64,000 nucleotides of DNA from Agelas oroides (GCA_949130485.1 OX422185.1:17487011-17551010), one strand, 5' to 3'. Positions 39,891-51,381 are shown, counted from the first letter of the stretch. Made by a program: numbers and translations. The notes: a model not told the origin generated them from the sequence alone.

Positions 39891-40178
39891 GGGTAGTGGG
39901 GCACAACATTGATAGGTGCATTTTGTCTGGAAATCAAAACCTATCTCCGAAGCACCACAAGGACGAAATCGGTTGATGCCAGCAATTACATGGTTAATTG
40001 GGCGAGCGTGAGCGAGCCCCACACTAGTGAGTTGAATCGAGATTTTTCTTCGAATATTATTATTATCTGTCGTACGTTGTTCCGTATATTCTTGACGCTG
40101 TAATTTAACGCGATAGCCGCAGCACGTGTGCGGACCTTAAGTAAGACTTTTGTACAACTTGGCAGCCAGCTAGCTCCA
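39891..40178 (-). repeat. Inverted Rep-B fragment and GAGCGTGAGCGAGCCC repeat
   Basis: GGGGTAGTGGGGCACAACAT to CAAAACCTATCTCCGAAG is Rep-B in reverse. GGGCGAGCGTGAGCGAGCCC at 39,999 also occurs, varied, at 35,830, 36,650, 43,790, 44,410, 46,465 and 61,985. Confidence 0.65.
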
Positions 40179-40606
40179 GGCTATAGTGAGGCAAGGTGGG
40201 GTAATCCCCCACCTTTTGGAAGGGGATTTGATTATAGATGATGCCCTGCATAGTGGGGCAATTGATGGAATTTGACACATACAATGCAGCTATGCAGTAT
40301 ACGGAGAACAGAGGTAATCAAATTTCCAACTATAGGGGCAGTCTGTTTCCCTCTACATGACGTGTGTGGACACAGTTCAGGTTCAGAGTAGCCTTGTCAC
40401 CAGGAACGAGGCTAGGCTCAGAGCAGCAAGATACCAGGTCACTTATTACACGTACTGCATGTACCTAGCCAGGGGGAGCGACCGTTGTTTGATGCATGCA
40501 ATGTAATGCAACAATATTTTGTGTGTGTACAGATCAGATTTTAGGCTTAAGTTTGCTTTATGTGTATATGGAATTTTATAGCTTCTGTTTATGATGGAGT
40601 AGTGCT

Positions 40607-40803
40607 AGGCTCAACTGAGCCTTCCAAAAATTTCCGTAACAAGTACGGGTCTCTCTACAGCAATGGAGAACTGAAGGCGCCCTTACTACCTTCCTGCTTT
40701 ATAAACAACCCAGTGAACCTAACACTTGTGGGTCTGAGAGGATGTCAGCTATGAATACTGATATGAGCCATGAATATACTGATATGAGCTATGAATACCA
40801 GCT
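40607..40803 (+). repeat. HVC cassette 22
   Basis: AGGCTCAACTGAGCCTTCC, core CCGTAACAAGTACGGGTCTC to AAGGCGCC (about 46 bp), then CTTACTACCTTCCTGC. The equivalent cassettes 29 and 36 in units 2 and 3 have different cores. Confidence 0.9.
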
Positions 40804-41435
40804 ATGACCAGTTCCCCTGATTTGACTGTATTCTAGATTGATTTCAACTTCAATACACGAATGGCTACACAGACCTGGGTGACGCCTCTCATGACTCATC
40901 CCAAAAGTCAAGGGTGGACATGCAATTACCATAGTCTCGCGAAAGAGTGCCCATGGGCGGAGCACATTACAAGTCTGCCAATAAGGGGGGTGGGCGCTCT
41001 TTTGAGTGTTTCCGCATTTAACACACGGAAGAGCGCCCATGTCTTGTTTACATGTCCCCGAAGCAAATAAATGGACAAACAATAATGTATAACAGAACCA
41101 CCAGTGGCTTCAAAGTCGAGTCCTGACAGCACACAACACACTGAACGGCACCATGTCACTGTGAGCTCGAGCATGGCATAGCTCGCCATGCACACTGTAT
41201 TAGCTATGTCCGTCTATGCAAAAATGGCTTGTAGTAACCTTCGGTGAAGTATAACACGAAGTTTCTTACCTCAGATATGCATAGTGCTTGTGGCTGTGCC
41301 TCTCAAACTCCACAAGTACACTCCATTAGCCATGCGAAGCTCGCTCCAGGGTGGACGCTCATTCAAGTAAACTTTGACCCTATACAAGAAATTGGGCAAA
41401 AAGTAACAGTGGTGGGCACTCTTTCATGAGACTAC
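40804..41435. repeat. Cassette downstream body and dispersed repeat
   Basis: CAGACCTGGGTGACGCCTCT; a small foldback AAGAGTGCCCATGGGCGGAG / GAAGAGCGCCCATGTC spans about 40,944-41,042; then GCATAGTGCTTGTGGCTGTG as at 4,988. Confidence 0.6.
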
Positions 41436-41579
41436 CTCATTGCTAGTTCACACACACACTGCCTCATTCCCAGGCTTGTCCTAGGTTTGTGGAGTTGTTT
41501 ATAAAGGAGAACATACACCTGATAATGGTGATTGTAGCCTGGCTGTTTGTAGGTCTGTGTACAAGCTATGGTGTTAGCA

Positions 41580-41700
41580 TGGTACCTGCACACAAACGAT
41601 AACCTATGCATGCACTCACGCACGCACACACACACATGCATGCACTCACACATACATACGCACACATGGACACACACACACACACACACTCATTTCTAGG
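41580..41700. repeat. (CA)n microsatellite
   Basis: CA and GCATGCACTCACGCA runs; longer by one block in unit 2 (52,363-52,475). Confidence 0.93.
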
Positions 41701-42492
41701 CTCCTCCCTGGCTTTTCAGTCACATAAAATGAACAAGAGCTGGGAGGGTTTGATCATGCACCCATGGCATGTGGTTTTGAATCACTCTCCATGCAAACTG
41801 CCTTGAAATATTGCCAATGCTGGATTATACTTGTTGTTGGAGTCCTTGATGTTGCTGGGACCTATGCATCAGCTGTTTCACCATTCACTAGCTAGCTTGT
41901 ACAATAAGCATAGCTTTGACCTAGGTAGTTTTCCAGGCTTGGTTGTGTAACTAGTATAATTGCTGAACACCTTAGCGTGAGGCACATAATCGTGTGGGCA
42001 CAGCGGGCGCTTATGGGGCCTTAGTCTGAGGTTGTGCTTGTATGAATGTATGTATGTATGTCCGTAACGGGTTTACGACCGAAGTATACGAGTTTACGTA
42101 TAGATTATGTACCCTCCAGCACGTGCCCCTCTTGGTGCGCTTGAGCTCACGATACGATGGAAGACTTAGAGGAGAGACGACGACACCGCTGACCTCTGAA
42201 CGGGACAGGCAGAGGACAGCACAGCATCCCACTCACGTCCTCAAAAGTCCTCGACATCATCTTGACTGCGCTTCGCCGTTTCGTCTGATCGTTCCACGTG
42301 CTCTGCGTGAGGCACATGATGTGCATGCGTATACCTAGTTATAACATGCAACAAACAGGCTGGGGAGTGAGCTTTGTTCGTAGCAGCCTTCCAATGACTC
42401 ATAGTGAGCAGAAAAGGTAGGTTCAAAACTGATTCATGAATATTTGTAGCCTCATTCCCAGGCTCTCCCCAAGCTTTTTGTCACAGTAAGTA
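41701..42492. other. No gene; element ending GCGTATACCTAGTT
   Basis: 41,955-42,335 has the start (TATAATTGCTGAACACCTTA) and end (GCATGCGTATACCTAGTT) of the family that holds the charged ORF at 49,051, with a different interior. No supported gene. Confidence 0.5.
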
Positions 42493-43624
42493 GAGTAAGT
42501 TAGCAATCATCGGACGACAGGTATATTCGGACACTCAAACGCGGCGGGAAAACTGCGTAAACATTCTGCGATACCACAAGACTGTAGCTGAGGTACGTGG
42601 TGCCTGGTGTACCAAAACTATCGCCCGCACATTGTTTCCTGTTGGCGCTAGAAGCGATAAAATGGCCGTCCGAAAAACATCAATATTCGGAAAAGTGTAT
42701 GTATTTTCAGACACTGTTGTTTGTGCCTTCTCTGAAGCTGCTTTTGGAGAGATTTTAGCATCGACACGATGCCTCAAGACCTCCCCAATTCGCAATATAT
42801 TTTGGTAGCGGTAGCTGCTTTGAACACTCAAGGGCGTAGCTGAACACGGACCAATCCGATCGATCAATAATCGGACGGTGAAATTTGTCATTTCTTGCTG
42901 TGTTGTCTCCAAACAAGTTGAAGTCTCCACCATATTAGCATCAGTAGAATCTACAGGCTCTTGGCTACATGCTGGTACTTGTCCGGAGTTTGTGCGTTGA
43001 GTAGTTCTCGAGATATAAATATATTTCATGTTTCTTTCCATAAAGTACACTGGTTGATTTATGTGCAGCATGAATAGGTGAGTTCAAACGATATCGTGCA
43101 ATATCTCCAGAACTACTCAACACACAAACACCGGACAAATACCAGCATGTAGCCAAGAGCCTGTAGATTCTACTGATGCTAATATTGTGGAGACTTCAAC
43201 TTGTTTGGAGACAACACAGCAAGAAATGACAAATTTCACCGTCCGATTATTGATCTCTCGGACTGGTCCATGTTCAGCTACGCCCCTGAGTGTTCAAAGC
43301 AGCTACCGCTACCAAAATATATTGCGAATTGGGGAGGTCTTGTGGCATCGTATCGATGCTAAAATCTCTCCAAAAGCAGCTTCAGAGAAGGCACAAACAA
43401 CAGTGTCTGAAAATACATACACTTTCCCGAATATTGATGTTTTTCGGACGGCCATTTTATCGCTTCTAGCGCCAACAGGAAACAATGCGCAGGCGTCATT
43501 TTTGGTACACCAGGTACCACGTACCTCAGCTACAGTCTTGTGGTATCGCCGAATGTTTACGCAGTTTTCCCTCCGCGTTTGAGTGTCCGAATATACCTGT
43601 CGTCCGATGATTGCTAACTTACTC
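42493..43624. mobile_element. 1,132-bp long-arm foldback, absent from unit 2
   Basis: Arms of 524 bp each (42,493-43,016 and 43,101-43,624), outer end GAGTAAGTTAGCAATCATCG, about 84-bp spacer. Unit 2 has GTAAGTACATGAGG where unit 1 has GTAAGTA-element-TACATGAGG, so TA is duplicated. This shows an insertion after the tandem duplication, or a haplotype difference. Each arm keeps an open frame of about 130 codons reading outward (TTQQEMTNFTVRLLI, ILRIGEVL), possibly relics of a coding region; no family recognised. Confidence 0.95.
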
Positions 43625-43671
43625 TACATGAGGTGAAGGTCTGGGAACATTAGAATTTTTGAGTGTTTGGT

Positions 43672-43771
43672 TGGGCTCAATTATTGAGCCTTCCAAAAAT
43701 TTTCGAACTATATCTCGACCCCAAAGAACTATATCATGACCCTAGAGCTAGCCTATGACTAATCTACCATT
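43672..43771 (+). repeat. HVC cassette 23, right block lost
   Basis: GGGCTCAATTATTGAGCCTT CCAAAAATTTTC, then CTATATCTCGACCCCAAAGA and a tail. No TTTATAAA or CCTAAC. Same in unit 2 at 53,319. Confidence 0.75.
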
Positions 43772-44465
43772 CAACTCGCTAGTGTGGGGCTCGCTCAGGC
43801 TCGCCCCAATTAAAATCGCCAGTAAGCATGTAGGGTAAAGCACCAAAGTAGCCTTGTGGGCCAGCTGCCAGTCGTTCCAGGAAATAATGGAAAATATGGC
43901 TGTCTTGCAAGACTAATTCGGAAGATGATTTGTGAATTCTTCTCTGAATTGTGAGCAATTGCTGGACTATAAAAGCATAATGAAAGCATATAGTTTCAAA
44001 AGCATAATTCATTAGCAGTGAAGCATAGCATAATGAGGAGCTTGCAGTATGTTTTTCACAAGTGACAATATGCTGGGCTAGCCTTTATGTGTGTCGTTTA
44101 TGCACGAACCTTACCTGAAGCGATCTCAACCCGGTGTATATAATTTCGTACGGTCTGCGAGCAGCCTGCCATTGATGGTCAGTCTGTAGCTGCTGTGACA
44201 AACAAGAAGTAAGGTGCCGCGTGTGCTTAAACTTGATGCTACGGTTGCCAACACTGTACTCTGACGGTAGCCCAGCATAGTGCACGAGGGTGTTCAATTT
44301 TTGGGAAATATTTAAATGCGCATTTAAAATTTACGGTACATGGCCGCAAGCAAGCAAGCAAACTAGCACGTATACACACACATTTGTGCAACACAGTCCT
44401 GCTAGTGTAGGGCTCGCTCAGGCTCGCCCCAATCAATCCACTGATACTTACAGTATTAATACACC
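43772..44465. repeat. Minisatellite host element, single-copy state, plus unassigned
   Basis: AAGCATGTAGGGTAAAGCAC at 43,824 shows the junction with one partial minisatellite unit. 44,085-44,440 is unassigned and bounded on both sides by GGGGCGAGC-type repeats. Confidence 0.6.
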
Positions 44466-44600
44466 ATAGTACAAAGCTATACCAGAAAATATCACGAGTT
44501 TGTTGCCGTCTGTATTGTTACGTGTGCGCAGCACAAGTAACAATGCCAACGGCAACAAACTTTTTCCGGTATAGCTTGGTACTCTATGGTGATAAGGATT
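44466..44600. mobile_element. ~130-bp foldback, CACCATAGTACAAAGCTATA ends
   Basis: Arms share GAGTTTGTTGCCGT / GGCAACAAAC and TTCCGGTATAGCTTGGTAC. Same family as 11,026-11,455. Confidence 0.75.
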
Positions 44601-44954
44601 TTATCATACAAACCTTCGATTTCATTGCAAGTAAAACGCATGGTGACATGGTACATTTGGCAGCCACAGATAAGAAATAGCAATGTGTGACCGAAAAGTC
44701 TTGCAAAAGGGTATTGTTTAGAGGTATTAATTCTTGGCATGCACCCAATAGATTTGCGGAGGGGCTAGTATTGTTTCTGTATTGTATTCACATACCATGT
44801 AATCACTGAAAACAAGAATAGTTATTTACTTGTCATTAGGCTCCAAAAAAAAATGTTTTCAGCATCAGCTAACTTTTTTCCACCATGACAATTACAGCTA
44901 GTACTTACTTTGTGAGGCCGAGTAAGAGCATGGGAACGATTTTATGCATTTCAA
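44601..44954. repeat. Dispersed repeat shared with 12.4 kb
   Basis: ACATTTGGCAGCCACAGATA, AAGAAATAGCAATGTGTG; ends AGCATCAGCTAACTTTTTTC before cassette 24, as before cassette 2. Confidence 0.65.
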
Positions 44955-45160
44955 AGGGCTCAGTTATTGAGCCTTCCAAAAAATTTTCTGTAACAAACAA
45001 GTTAACCTCCTATTTTCTGGTACTAGAAGCCCTGCTCTTGTTCTTGGTTTATAAAGCACTCCATGAACCTAACACTTGTGGGTTTCAGAGGATGTCAGCT
45101 ATGAATAATAAACCGGCCATGAATATACTGATTTGGGCCATGAATACCAGCTATGAACAA
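44955..45160 (+). repeat. HVC cassette 24
   Basis: GGGCTCAGTTATTGAGCCTT, core GTAACAAACAAGTTAACCTC to GCTCTTGTTCTTGG, TTTATAAAGCACTCCATGAA. Unit 2 partner (54,606) is identical apart from one A, so cores are not always changed. Confidence 0.9.
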
Positions 45161-45181
45161 TCTGCTGCATTTACAGGATGG

Positions 45182-45389
45182 TAGTCTCGTTCTACCAACT
45201 AAGTTGGAGAAATAAGTGTACCTACCTATAGCCTCCCCCGCAATGTTTCTGAAACAAACTGTAAGTAAATCCCTGCCCGACCCTATACCTACCCTTTGTG
45301 TCTGAAACACACTTCCTGTTGGGGGAACTATACGTTCCCAGACCCCCTTTCCTCTTGGAGTGTTAAAGGGGGGTCTGGGGACGAGACTA
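45182..45389. mobile_element. 208-bp CCTCG-type foldback
   Basis: TAGTCTCGTTCTACC start, GGTCTGGGGACGAGACTA end; inner ACGTTCCCAGACCCCC / GGGGGGTCTGGGGACG pair and a TTTCTGAAACA/TGTTTCAGAAA-like pair within. Confidence 0.65.
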
Positions 45390-45507
45390 ACAGAATGGCT
45401 ACACAGTTCTGGTTACACACCCAAATGTCAAGGGTGGACATGTGATCAATATCTCATTACTGGTCTAATTTCTTCATCAATAATTGTTAGCATTGCGCCC
45501 ACACATA

Positions 45508-45720
45508 CACAGCCTTGTTTCCAGGCTAAACTGGAAAGCTGAGGAGGAGCCTGGGAATGAGACTACACACACACAGCCTTGTTGCTAAGCTAAACTGGAA
45601 AGTTGAGGAGGAACCTGGGAACGTGACTACACACACACACACACATACACACCCACACCCACACACACTCACACACACACTCACACACACGCACGCACGC
45701 ATGGATGCACACACACACAC
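45508..45720. repeat. Two tandem mini foldbacks then (CA)n
   Basis: CAGCCTTGTTTCCAGGCTAA ... GGAATGAGACTAC followed by CAGCCTTGTTGCTAAGCTAA ... GGGAACGTGACTAC, then CA runs with CACTCACAC and GCACGCACGC breaks. Confidence 0.8.
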
Positions 45721-45894
45721 GTATAATTAAAACTAGAAAACCAGACTTCAACAGCTCAGTGGTAATTAATGTAGACAATGGTAAGCCAAATAATGTGAGA
45801 AATAAATTTCACAGAGAAAGATCCAGCTGAGATTCGAACCCAAGACTTTCTGAATACTAGTCAGACGACCTTACCACTCAGCCACTTAGACCCC
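45721..45894 (-). repeat. tRNA-derived SINE, best head
   Basis: Minus strand: GGGGTCTAAG TGGCTGAGTGG (box A, complement at 45,874-45,884), then TCTTGGGTTCGAATCTC (box B, complement at 45,831-45,840), a body, GGTTTTCTAGTTTTAATTAT and a TG tail. Pol III boxes at this spacing indicate a tRNA-derived head; the rest is not a tRNA. Copies: 4,267-4,444 and 55,373-55,546. Confidence 0.85.
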
Positions 45895-46000
45895 TACTCC
45901 TGGCAGAGGAATGGAGAACAAGCAAGTAAAAAGCACTGCCTAATTAGCTCTCTTCAGCTAATTAACTGGAACACTGGCTGGAATCATAGCTATAGGACGT

Positions 46001-46204
46001 TATTCATGGCTCAAATTAGTATATTCACAACTCAGTTTAGAATTCATAGCTGACATCCTCCTAAACCCACAAGTGTTAGGTTCACTGAGTTGTTTATAAA
46101 GGAAGAGCTGCAGCAACCTTGACCTTTTGCTAGAGATTCAGAACGTTCTACCACTGGTAGATATCCCATGTGATAATTTTTGAAAGGCTCAGTAATTGAG
46201 CCTA
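46001..46204 (-). repeat. HVC cassette 25
   Basis: Partner of cassette 32 in unit 2. The cores differ in one six-base block next to CAGCAACC (TTGACC here, TCTAGC there). Confidence 0.88.
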
Positions 46205-46922
46205 ATAATCTTACTGCAGCTTCCTAGCCTTGTTCCAAAGCTCTGCCCAGCTTTCCATCACTTGCAGGGGGGGGGCCTGGGAACGAGGCTACCAGCTTGC
46301 CCAAACATTAAGAGGTGGGCAATAGCAGCTACAAATGATTCAATATAATTGTAACAAGATTTTCTTCCAGAATAGCATGGTGATAACAATTTTATCATAC
46401 AAACCTCTGATTTCACTGACTTGTAGCAAGAGTTATTGCAATAATTTTGCTTGTAGTACCTGATCGGGGCGATCGTGAGTGAGCCACACACTATAGCAGA
46501 ACTGCATTGTGCATGTGTGTGGATGTTTGCTTGTTTGCTTGCTTGCTTGTGGCCACTTACTGCACCTTTCAAATAAGTGCATTTAAATATTTCACAAAGG
46601 TTAAACCGTCGAACGCTTTAACGTCAACAGCTGAGTGCACTGGCTTAGCGCGAATGAGCTGCTGGGACTGTATATAGCGTTGGAGTGAAAGTCGGAGACC
46701 AGGGACAAAGACAACTCAAATAGAAGCACGCATGGCAACTTACTTCTCATTTCTGTGAGCAGGCTGCTCAGTCACAGACGTCCAGCACACAGGCCATGCA
46801 TGTAGCATAGCAGCAGGGATTTTTTGACACTACCTTTGATGAACCCAAGCTGCCTCTCATCCAAGCCTTTCATTCTGGCATTACAGCACAACGTCCACAA
46901 CAATAGAATCTTAAAGTACATG
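46205..46922. repeat. Dispersed repeat shared with 23.0, 36.8 and 62.7 kb
   Basis: ATTTCACAAAGGTTAAACCG, GTATATAGCGTTGG and AACTCAAATAGAAGCACGC are landmarks. A short G-run at 46,267 is longer in unit 2 (55,909). Confidence 0.7.
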
Positions 46923-47112
46923 TTATTCATAGCTCAAATCACAATATCCACAACTCATATCAGTATTCATAGCCGACATCCTCCCCAGACCCACAAGTGT
47001 TAGGTTCGCGGAGTTGTTTATAAACTAAGAACATGTGAAGCCTCTAACCATTGCTCCAGAACTAGAAGCACCTACAGAAAAAATTTTTGGAAGGCTCAAT
47101 AATTGAGCCTAA
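46923..47112 (-). repeat. HVC cassette 26
   Basis: Partner of cassette 33. After ATTGCTCC the core reads AGAACTAGAAGCACCTACAG here but TGAGATGCCAATCTGATTAT there, with near-identical sequence outside. Confidence 0.92.
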
Positions 47113-47721
47113 TGACTAGTTGAAGACAAAATTCATATCATGGACAAACAATGTGCAGTCTGGATTGAATCTGATGATGTTACTGTAGCGAAATTGGTGT
47201 GTGCTTTGACGACATTCCAAGGACAAGAGTTATAAATACAAACGACAAGAACGCATTCTATGGATGGAGTCACAATGGGAACATACAATTTTCAACTCAG
47301 CTGAAGCCATGTGGCTATAGTCAAAATTGCTTCTTATAGCTCACCTAATACACCTTAGCATGACCTTCAGTGGACAAAAGAGATACAATTATGCTGGGTG
47401 GCCTGGTACCCAGGCTTTTAGGGAGTGAGTTTCAGGTCAGGAGAGCCCCAGAACAAAGAGAGCTTGCATATAAATTCTAGCCTTGTTTCTAGCTCCCCAT
47501 TAAACTTTCTATCGCACAGTAAATGTGACCGTCCAGCGTAGAAATTGAATACACGTGGTTTGATCACTTGAAACACTGTAGCGCAAAAAGGGTGGGGCTC
47601 ACACATGCTACTTAGACCTGACATTCATGCACCTATGCAGAGTGTATGAGCCAAACCTCCGTAACAGAATAACATGTTTACTTAGGACTGCCAAAGTTAC
47701 AACCATGACTGTTGTGCTAGT
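47113..47721. repeat. Rep-C and decayed foldback
   Basis: Same order as 26,301-26,928: Rep-C, then GTAGAAATTGAA, GGGGCTCACACATGCT and GTGTATGAGCC. Confidence 0.7.
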
Positions 47722-47911
47722 TAGGCTCAACTAGTTAGGCTCAACTAGTGAGCCTCCCAAAAATTTATTTCTTGAAAACAAAATAGGAGAGAACGGCTGT
47801 GTAGCACTAAAATCTGCTGGACAGGCTCTTGGTTTATAAACCACCCAGTGAACCTAACACTTGTGGGTTTGGGAGGATGTCAGCTATGAATACTGATATG
47901 AGCAATGAATA
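47722..47911 (+). repeat. HVC cassette 27, palindrome partly duplicated
   Basis: TTAGGCTCAACTAG occurs twice before TGAGCCTCCCAAAAATT. The core is identical to its unit 2 partner (57,384) except one base. Confidence 0.88.
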
Positions 47912-48027
47912 TTTTTTTACAAAATTCATTGCCTGCTGTGGACTGTGACTGACCCCATTCCACTCAAGAAAGAGAGCTAAATTAGTCTGAGCAAATTTTT
48001 GTATGTGCCCTTTTCAAAAAAAATATG

Positions 48028-48391
48028 GTACGGTTAAGCGGGAGAGGGCCTGGTACATTTCCTCATGTGAGTGACGTCACGGACAGGGCAAATTATGTGA
48101 ACGTGGGCGTCATGTAAACCACAAAAAACTTCGCTCGCACGCACGCACTGGAGCGCAACTATTCCGAGTCGAAAGATAGCAGCGCACGAAGGCGCTTTTA
48201 TGTCGCTATTCACGAGACAGTCGGGAGGACAGAGAGTTTTACCAAGTCAAAACAGTGAAGACACACACCAGCAATCAGTGAGCAATTTAGTCGTGCTCGC
48301 CCACGTTCAATTAAAGTCTTTCTACCGCCTTTCTACCCGTGACGTCACTCACGTGAAGAAATGTACCAGGCCCTCTCCCGCTTAACCGTAC
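48028..48391. mobile_element. 364-bp foldback, TACGGTTAAGCGGGAGAGGG ends
   Basis: Arms of about 35 bp continue CCTGGTACATTTC, with GTGAGTGACGTCAC pairing further in. TA at both ends fits a TA duplication. It lies inside the remains of a CCTCG-type element whose right end (GGACTGGGAACGAGGCTA) follows. Copy at 57,690-58,053. Confidence 0.88.
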
Positions 48392-48439
48392 TGCAAGCGA
48401 CGGGAAGCTGGGCGCGGGACTGGGAACGAGGCTAGCTCT

Positions 48440-48847
48440 TACCCACTTCCAGAAAGTCAGTCTGGCTTTCTAGTATATGTTATACTTGTAGCTGCACATA
48501 ATGTAGGCATTCTATTATTAACCATTTAATTGCTGGCATCAACCAATTTGGATCCAATGGACTTCGGAGATAATCTAATTTCCGGACAAAATGCACCTAT
48601 CAATGTTGTGCCCCACTACCCCTAGTACGGGCTATAGTGAGGCAAGGTGGGGATTGAACTAATTAAACATATGTAATCCCCCACCTTTCGGGAGGGGATT
48701 TGATTATAGGGGATGCCCTACATAGTGGGGCAATTGATGGAATTTGACACATACAGTGCAGCTATGCAGTATACAGAAAACAGAGGTAATCAAATTTCCC
48801 ACTATGGGGCAGTCTGTTTCCCTCTACCCATACGGGGGTGGTGGGAC
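48440..48847. repeat. Rep-B with lead-in
   Basis: TCTGGCTTTCTAGTATATGT through GTGGTGGGACATATAATTG. Full-length by comparison with 5,451-5,745. Confidence 0.75.
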
Positions 48848-49475
48848 ATATAATTGCCGAGCGCCTTAGCACGAGGCTACTAATCGTGCAGTGTAGTCAG
48901 TTCGCGTTTGTATGTATGTATGTATGTATATATATATATATCTGTCACACTTTAATTGCGTGGGTGCGGTTTCTGCCAGACTACCAGCCACGTGGTACTG
49001 GTCCGACCAGGAGGCGATCGACGTGTGAAAAAGATCGCGTGAGAGCCGAAATGGAGCAGGAGCAGTCCAAGCGTGATCGTGCTAGAGAGCGAAGACGGAA
49101 ACAAAGGGACACTGCATCAGAAGAGAGTAAGGCAAAGGAGGAAGAGTCTGACAGATTAAGGAAGAAGTGATGTATACAGGGAGAGTCTAGTGGAGACAGG
49201 TTATGTTAACAACTACTACCTTGGAAATACACTTCATCGGCGACAATGACTCCACCACAGCATTATCTTTGTGTTTGGAGACTCGCACGACACCTCGCTC
49301 ACTTCCTGAAGCTCTTCAGACGACCACTTTGCCATCTTCACCGCTATACCTCGTCCCCAGCACCTAGCACCTACACGCTACACGTGGTTACAACGGATAT
49401 CTACTTGCATCTTTCCGGATATTCTTCTGCACGAGGCATACTCTGCGCATGCGTATTCCTAGTTGATAAGTGCAT
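48848..49475. repeat. Element carrying the charged ORF, longer copy
   Basis: Starts with CCGAGCGCCTTAGCACGAGG, includes a (GTAT)n/(TA)n run at 48,908-48,942, the ORF, and ends at GCATGCGTATTCCTAGTT, the same stop as 42,335. Superfamily unknown. Confidence 0.65.
49051..49170 (+). CDS. 39-aa Arg/Lys/Glu-rich ORF, second copy
   Basis: MEQEQSKRDRARERRRKQRD plus 19 residues. The frame is open upstream for 71 codons (CEKDRVRAE precedes), so it may be the end of an exon. See 5,939. Confidence 0.35.
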   Translation: MEQEQSKRDRARERRRKQRDTASEESKAKEEESDRLRKK

Positions 49476-50019
49476 AAAGTGGGAGAGAGAGACTGGTATC
49501 TTTTCTCACATATTAAACTGTGTGTGGGCACAGTAGGGCCCAGAGTAGCCTGGTTCCCAGGAATGAGGATAAGCTCGCGTTCACCGCAGGCTCAGTTATT
49601 TTAACATGCTCCAGACCTGACTGTCTGGTATCTTTTCTCACATCAATATGAGTGGACACAGTAGAGCTCAGAACAGCCCTGTTCCCAGGAACGAGGATAG
49701 GCAAGATACCAGGTACCTTACTACACTTACTGCGTGCGGGGGGCGACCGTTGTACAAAGTACTGAGTGTGTAGTCGATTGAACTCTATGCAAAATACTGC
49801 GTGCTTGTTTAGAAAATTTTAGCCATTTTTCCAATCACATCATACAGGGTGTCAACCATCTACTGGACAAGCAGTTTAGGATTTCATCTTCTCATCATCC
49901 CATGTACATGTACGCAATTCAACATTTAGTTTGTGTGTATACAGATCAGGTTTTTAGGCTAAGTTTGCTCCATATACAAGTATGGAATTTCATAGCTTCG
50001 GTTTATGGCAGAGTAATGA
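49476..50019. repeat. Rep-B-associated tail, no gene
   Basis: GAGAGACTGGTATCTTTTCT occurs twice (49,488 and 49,625, varied), as in 24,378. Ends with the cassette lead-in TAGCTTCGGTTTATGGCAGA. Confidence 0.55.
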
Positions 50020-50189
50020 TAGGCTCAATTGAGCCCTCCAAAAATTTTGTTAACAGAAACTACTCATGGTGGGGTGAAGGAGCTGAAGAAGTGAAGGCAC
50101 CTTCCTGCTTTATAAACAACTCCGCGAACCTAACACTTGTGGGTTTGGGAGGATGTCGGCTATGAATACTGATATGAACCATGAATATT
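50020..50189 (+). repeat. HVC cassette 28
   Basis: AGGCTCAATTGAGCCCTCC, core GTTAACAGAAACTACTCATG to GAAGTGAAGGCACCTTCCTG, TTTATAAACAACTCCGCGAA. Unit 2 partner (59,700) differs at one base. Confidence 0.88.
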
Positions 50190-50285
50190 GTTTCACGAAT
50201 TCATTATCAAGCTGGACCAGTACATGTATCTCCACTGCATTGAAGCTCTTACCCACCTCCAGAAAGTCAGTCTGACTTTCTAGTA

Positions 50286-50776
50286 CAGTGGAACCTCTAT
50301 AATGCGGATACCATTGGTGCCATCTAAAGTTTTATGAGTAAAGAGATGTCCCTACTTCGGAGGCTTCTGGTATATCTCCGGTAGGCGTGGTAAAGCGTAC
50401 TCGTGCCGTTGAGCGCTACAAAGGTGCATTCCAGAGCTCTCCCTTGCTGTATGATGGTAAGAAAGGATAACCAGAGGCTAGAACTATGTGTACCAGCGTC
50501 AGTATAATGTCCAGTTGGTGAATCAATCAGCGGTGCCGGACAATCTTGTGCGAGAGGCCTGCCAGCATCCGCATTATCAAGTGAATTCTGTACAGTCCAG
50601 TACCCACTACTAGCGGGACCACAAAATCTGTCTGCTTTACAGAATAGCGAGGTGTCCACACTTTGGAGAGCTGTAAACTATTACACGTAATGCAAATTCA
50701 ATCCGGACCGCAACCTTTTTGTCCTGTATAATGAGGTGTCCGCTATAGAGAATGTCCGTTAAGGGAGGTTCCACTG
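50286..50776. mobile_element. 491-bp pogo/Tigger-like MITE
   Basis: Ends CAGTGGAACCTCTATAATGC and GGGAGGTTCCACTG, flanked by TA on both sides. CAGTNNAACCTC ends with TA duplication are typical of pogo/Tigger elements of the Tc1/mariner superfamily. The interior frame on the minus strand (111 codons) matches no transposase. Copy at 59,964-60,454; decayed copy at 29,558. Confidence 0.88.
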
Positions 50777-51381
50777 TATATGTTACACTTGCAGCTGCAC
50801 GTAATGTAGGCATTCTTTAACCATTTAATTGCTGGCATCAACAGATTCGAACCCAATGGACTTTGGAGATAGGTTTTGGATAATCTAATTTCCAGACAAA
50901 ATGCACCTATCAATGTTGTGCCCCACTACCCCTAGTACGGGCTATAGTGAGGCAAGGTGGGAATTTAACTAATTAAACATATGTAATCCCCCACCTTTTG
51001 GAAAGGGATTTGATCATAGGGGAAACCCTGCACAGTGGGGCAGATGATGGAATTTGACACATACAATGCAGCTATGCAGTATACGGAGAACAGAGGTAAT
51101 CAAATTTCCAACTATAGGGCAGTCTGTTTCCCTCTACATGACGTGTGTGGACACAGTTCAGGTTCAGAGTAGCCTTGTCACCAGGAACGAGGCTAGGCTC
51201 AGAGCAGCAAGATACCAGGTCACTTATTACACTTACTGCATGTACCTAGCCAGTGGGAGCGATCGTTGTTTGATGCATGCAATGTAATGCAATAATATTT
51301 TATGTGTGTGTACAGATCAGATTTTAGGCTTAAGTTTGCTTTATAGGAATTTTATGGCTTCTGTTTATGATGGAGTAGTGC

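Larger units (their letters stand above)
40179..50938 (+). repeat. Large tandem duplication, unit 1 (10.76 kb)
   Basis: Starts GGCTATAGTGAGGCAAGG, as do unit 2 (50,939) and unit 3 (60,618). Collinear with unit 2 at high identity throughout; main differences are the 1,132-bp foldback at 42,493, CA-tract lengths and two HVC cores. No host gene is recognised in the unit. Confidence 0.9.

Noticed and set aside
45825-45894. Functional tRNA gene
   Set aside because: Boxes A and B are present, but acceptor and anticodon stems do not pair properly and the sequence continues into a SINE body.
48848-49475. Helitron ends for the charged-ORF element
   Set aside because: The 3' CTAGT is suggestive, but there is no 5' TC, no convincing terminal hairpin and no Rep/helicase sequence.
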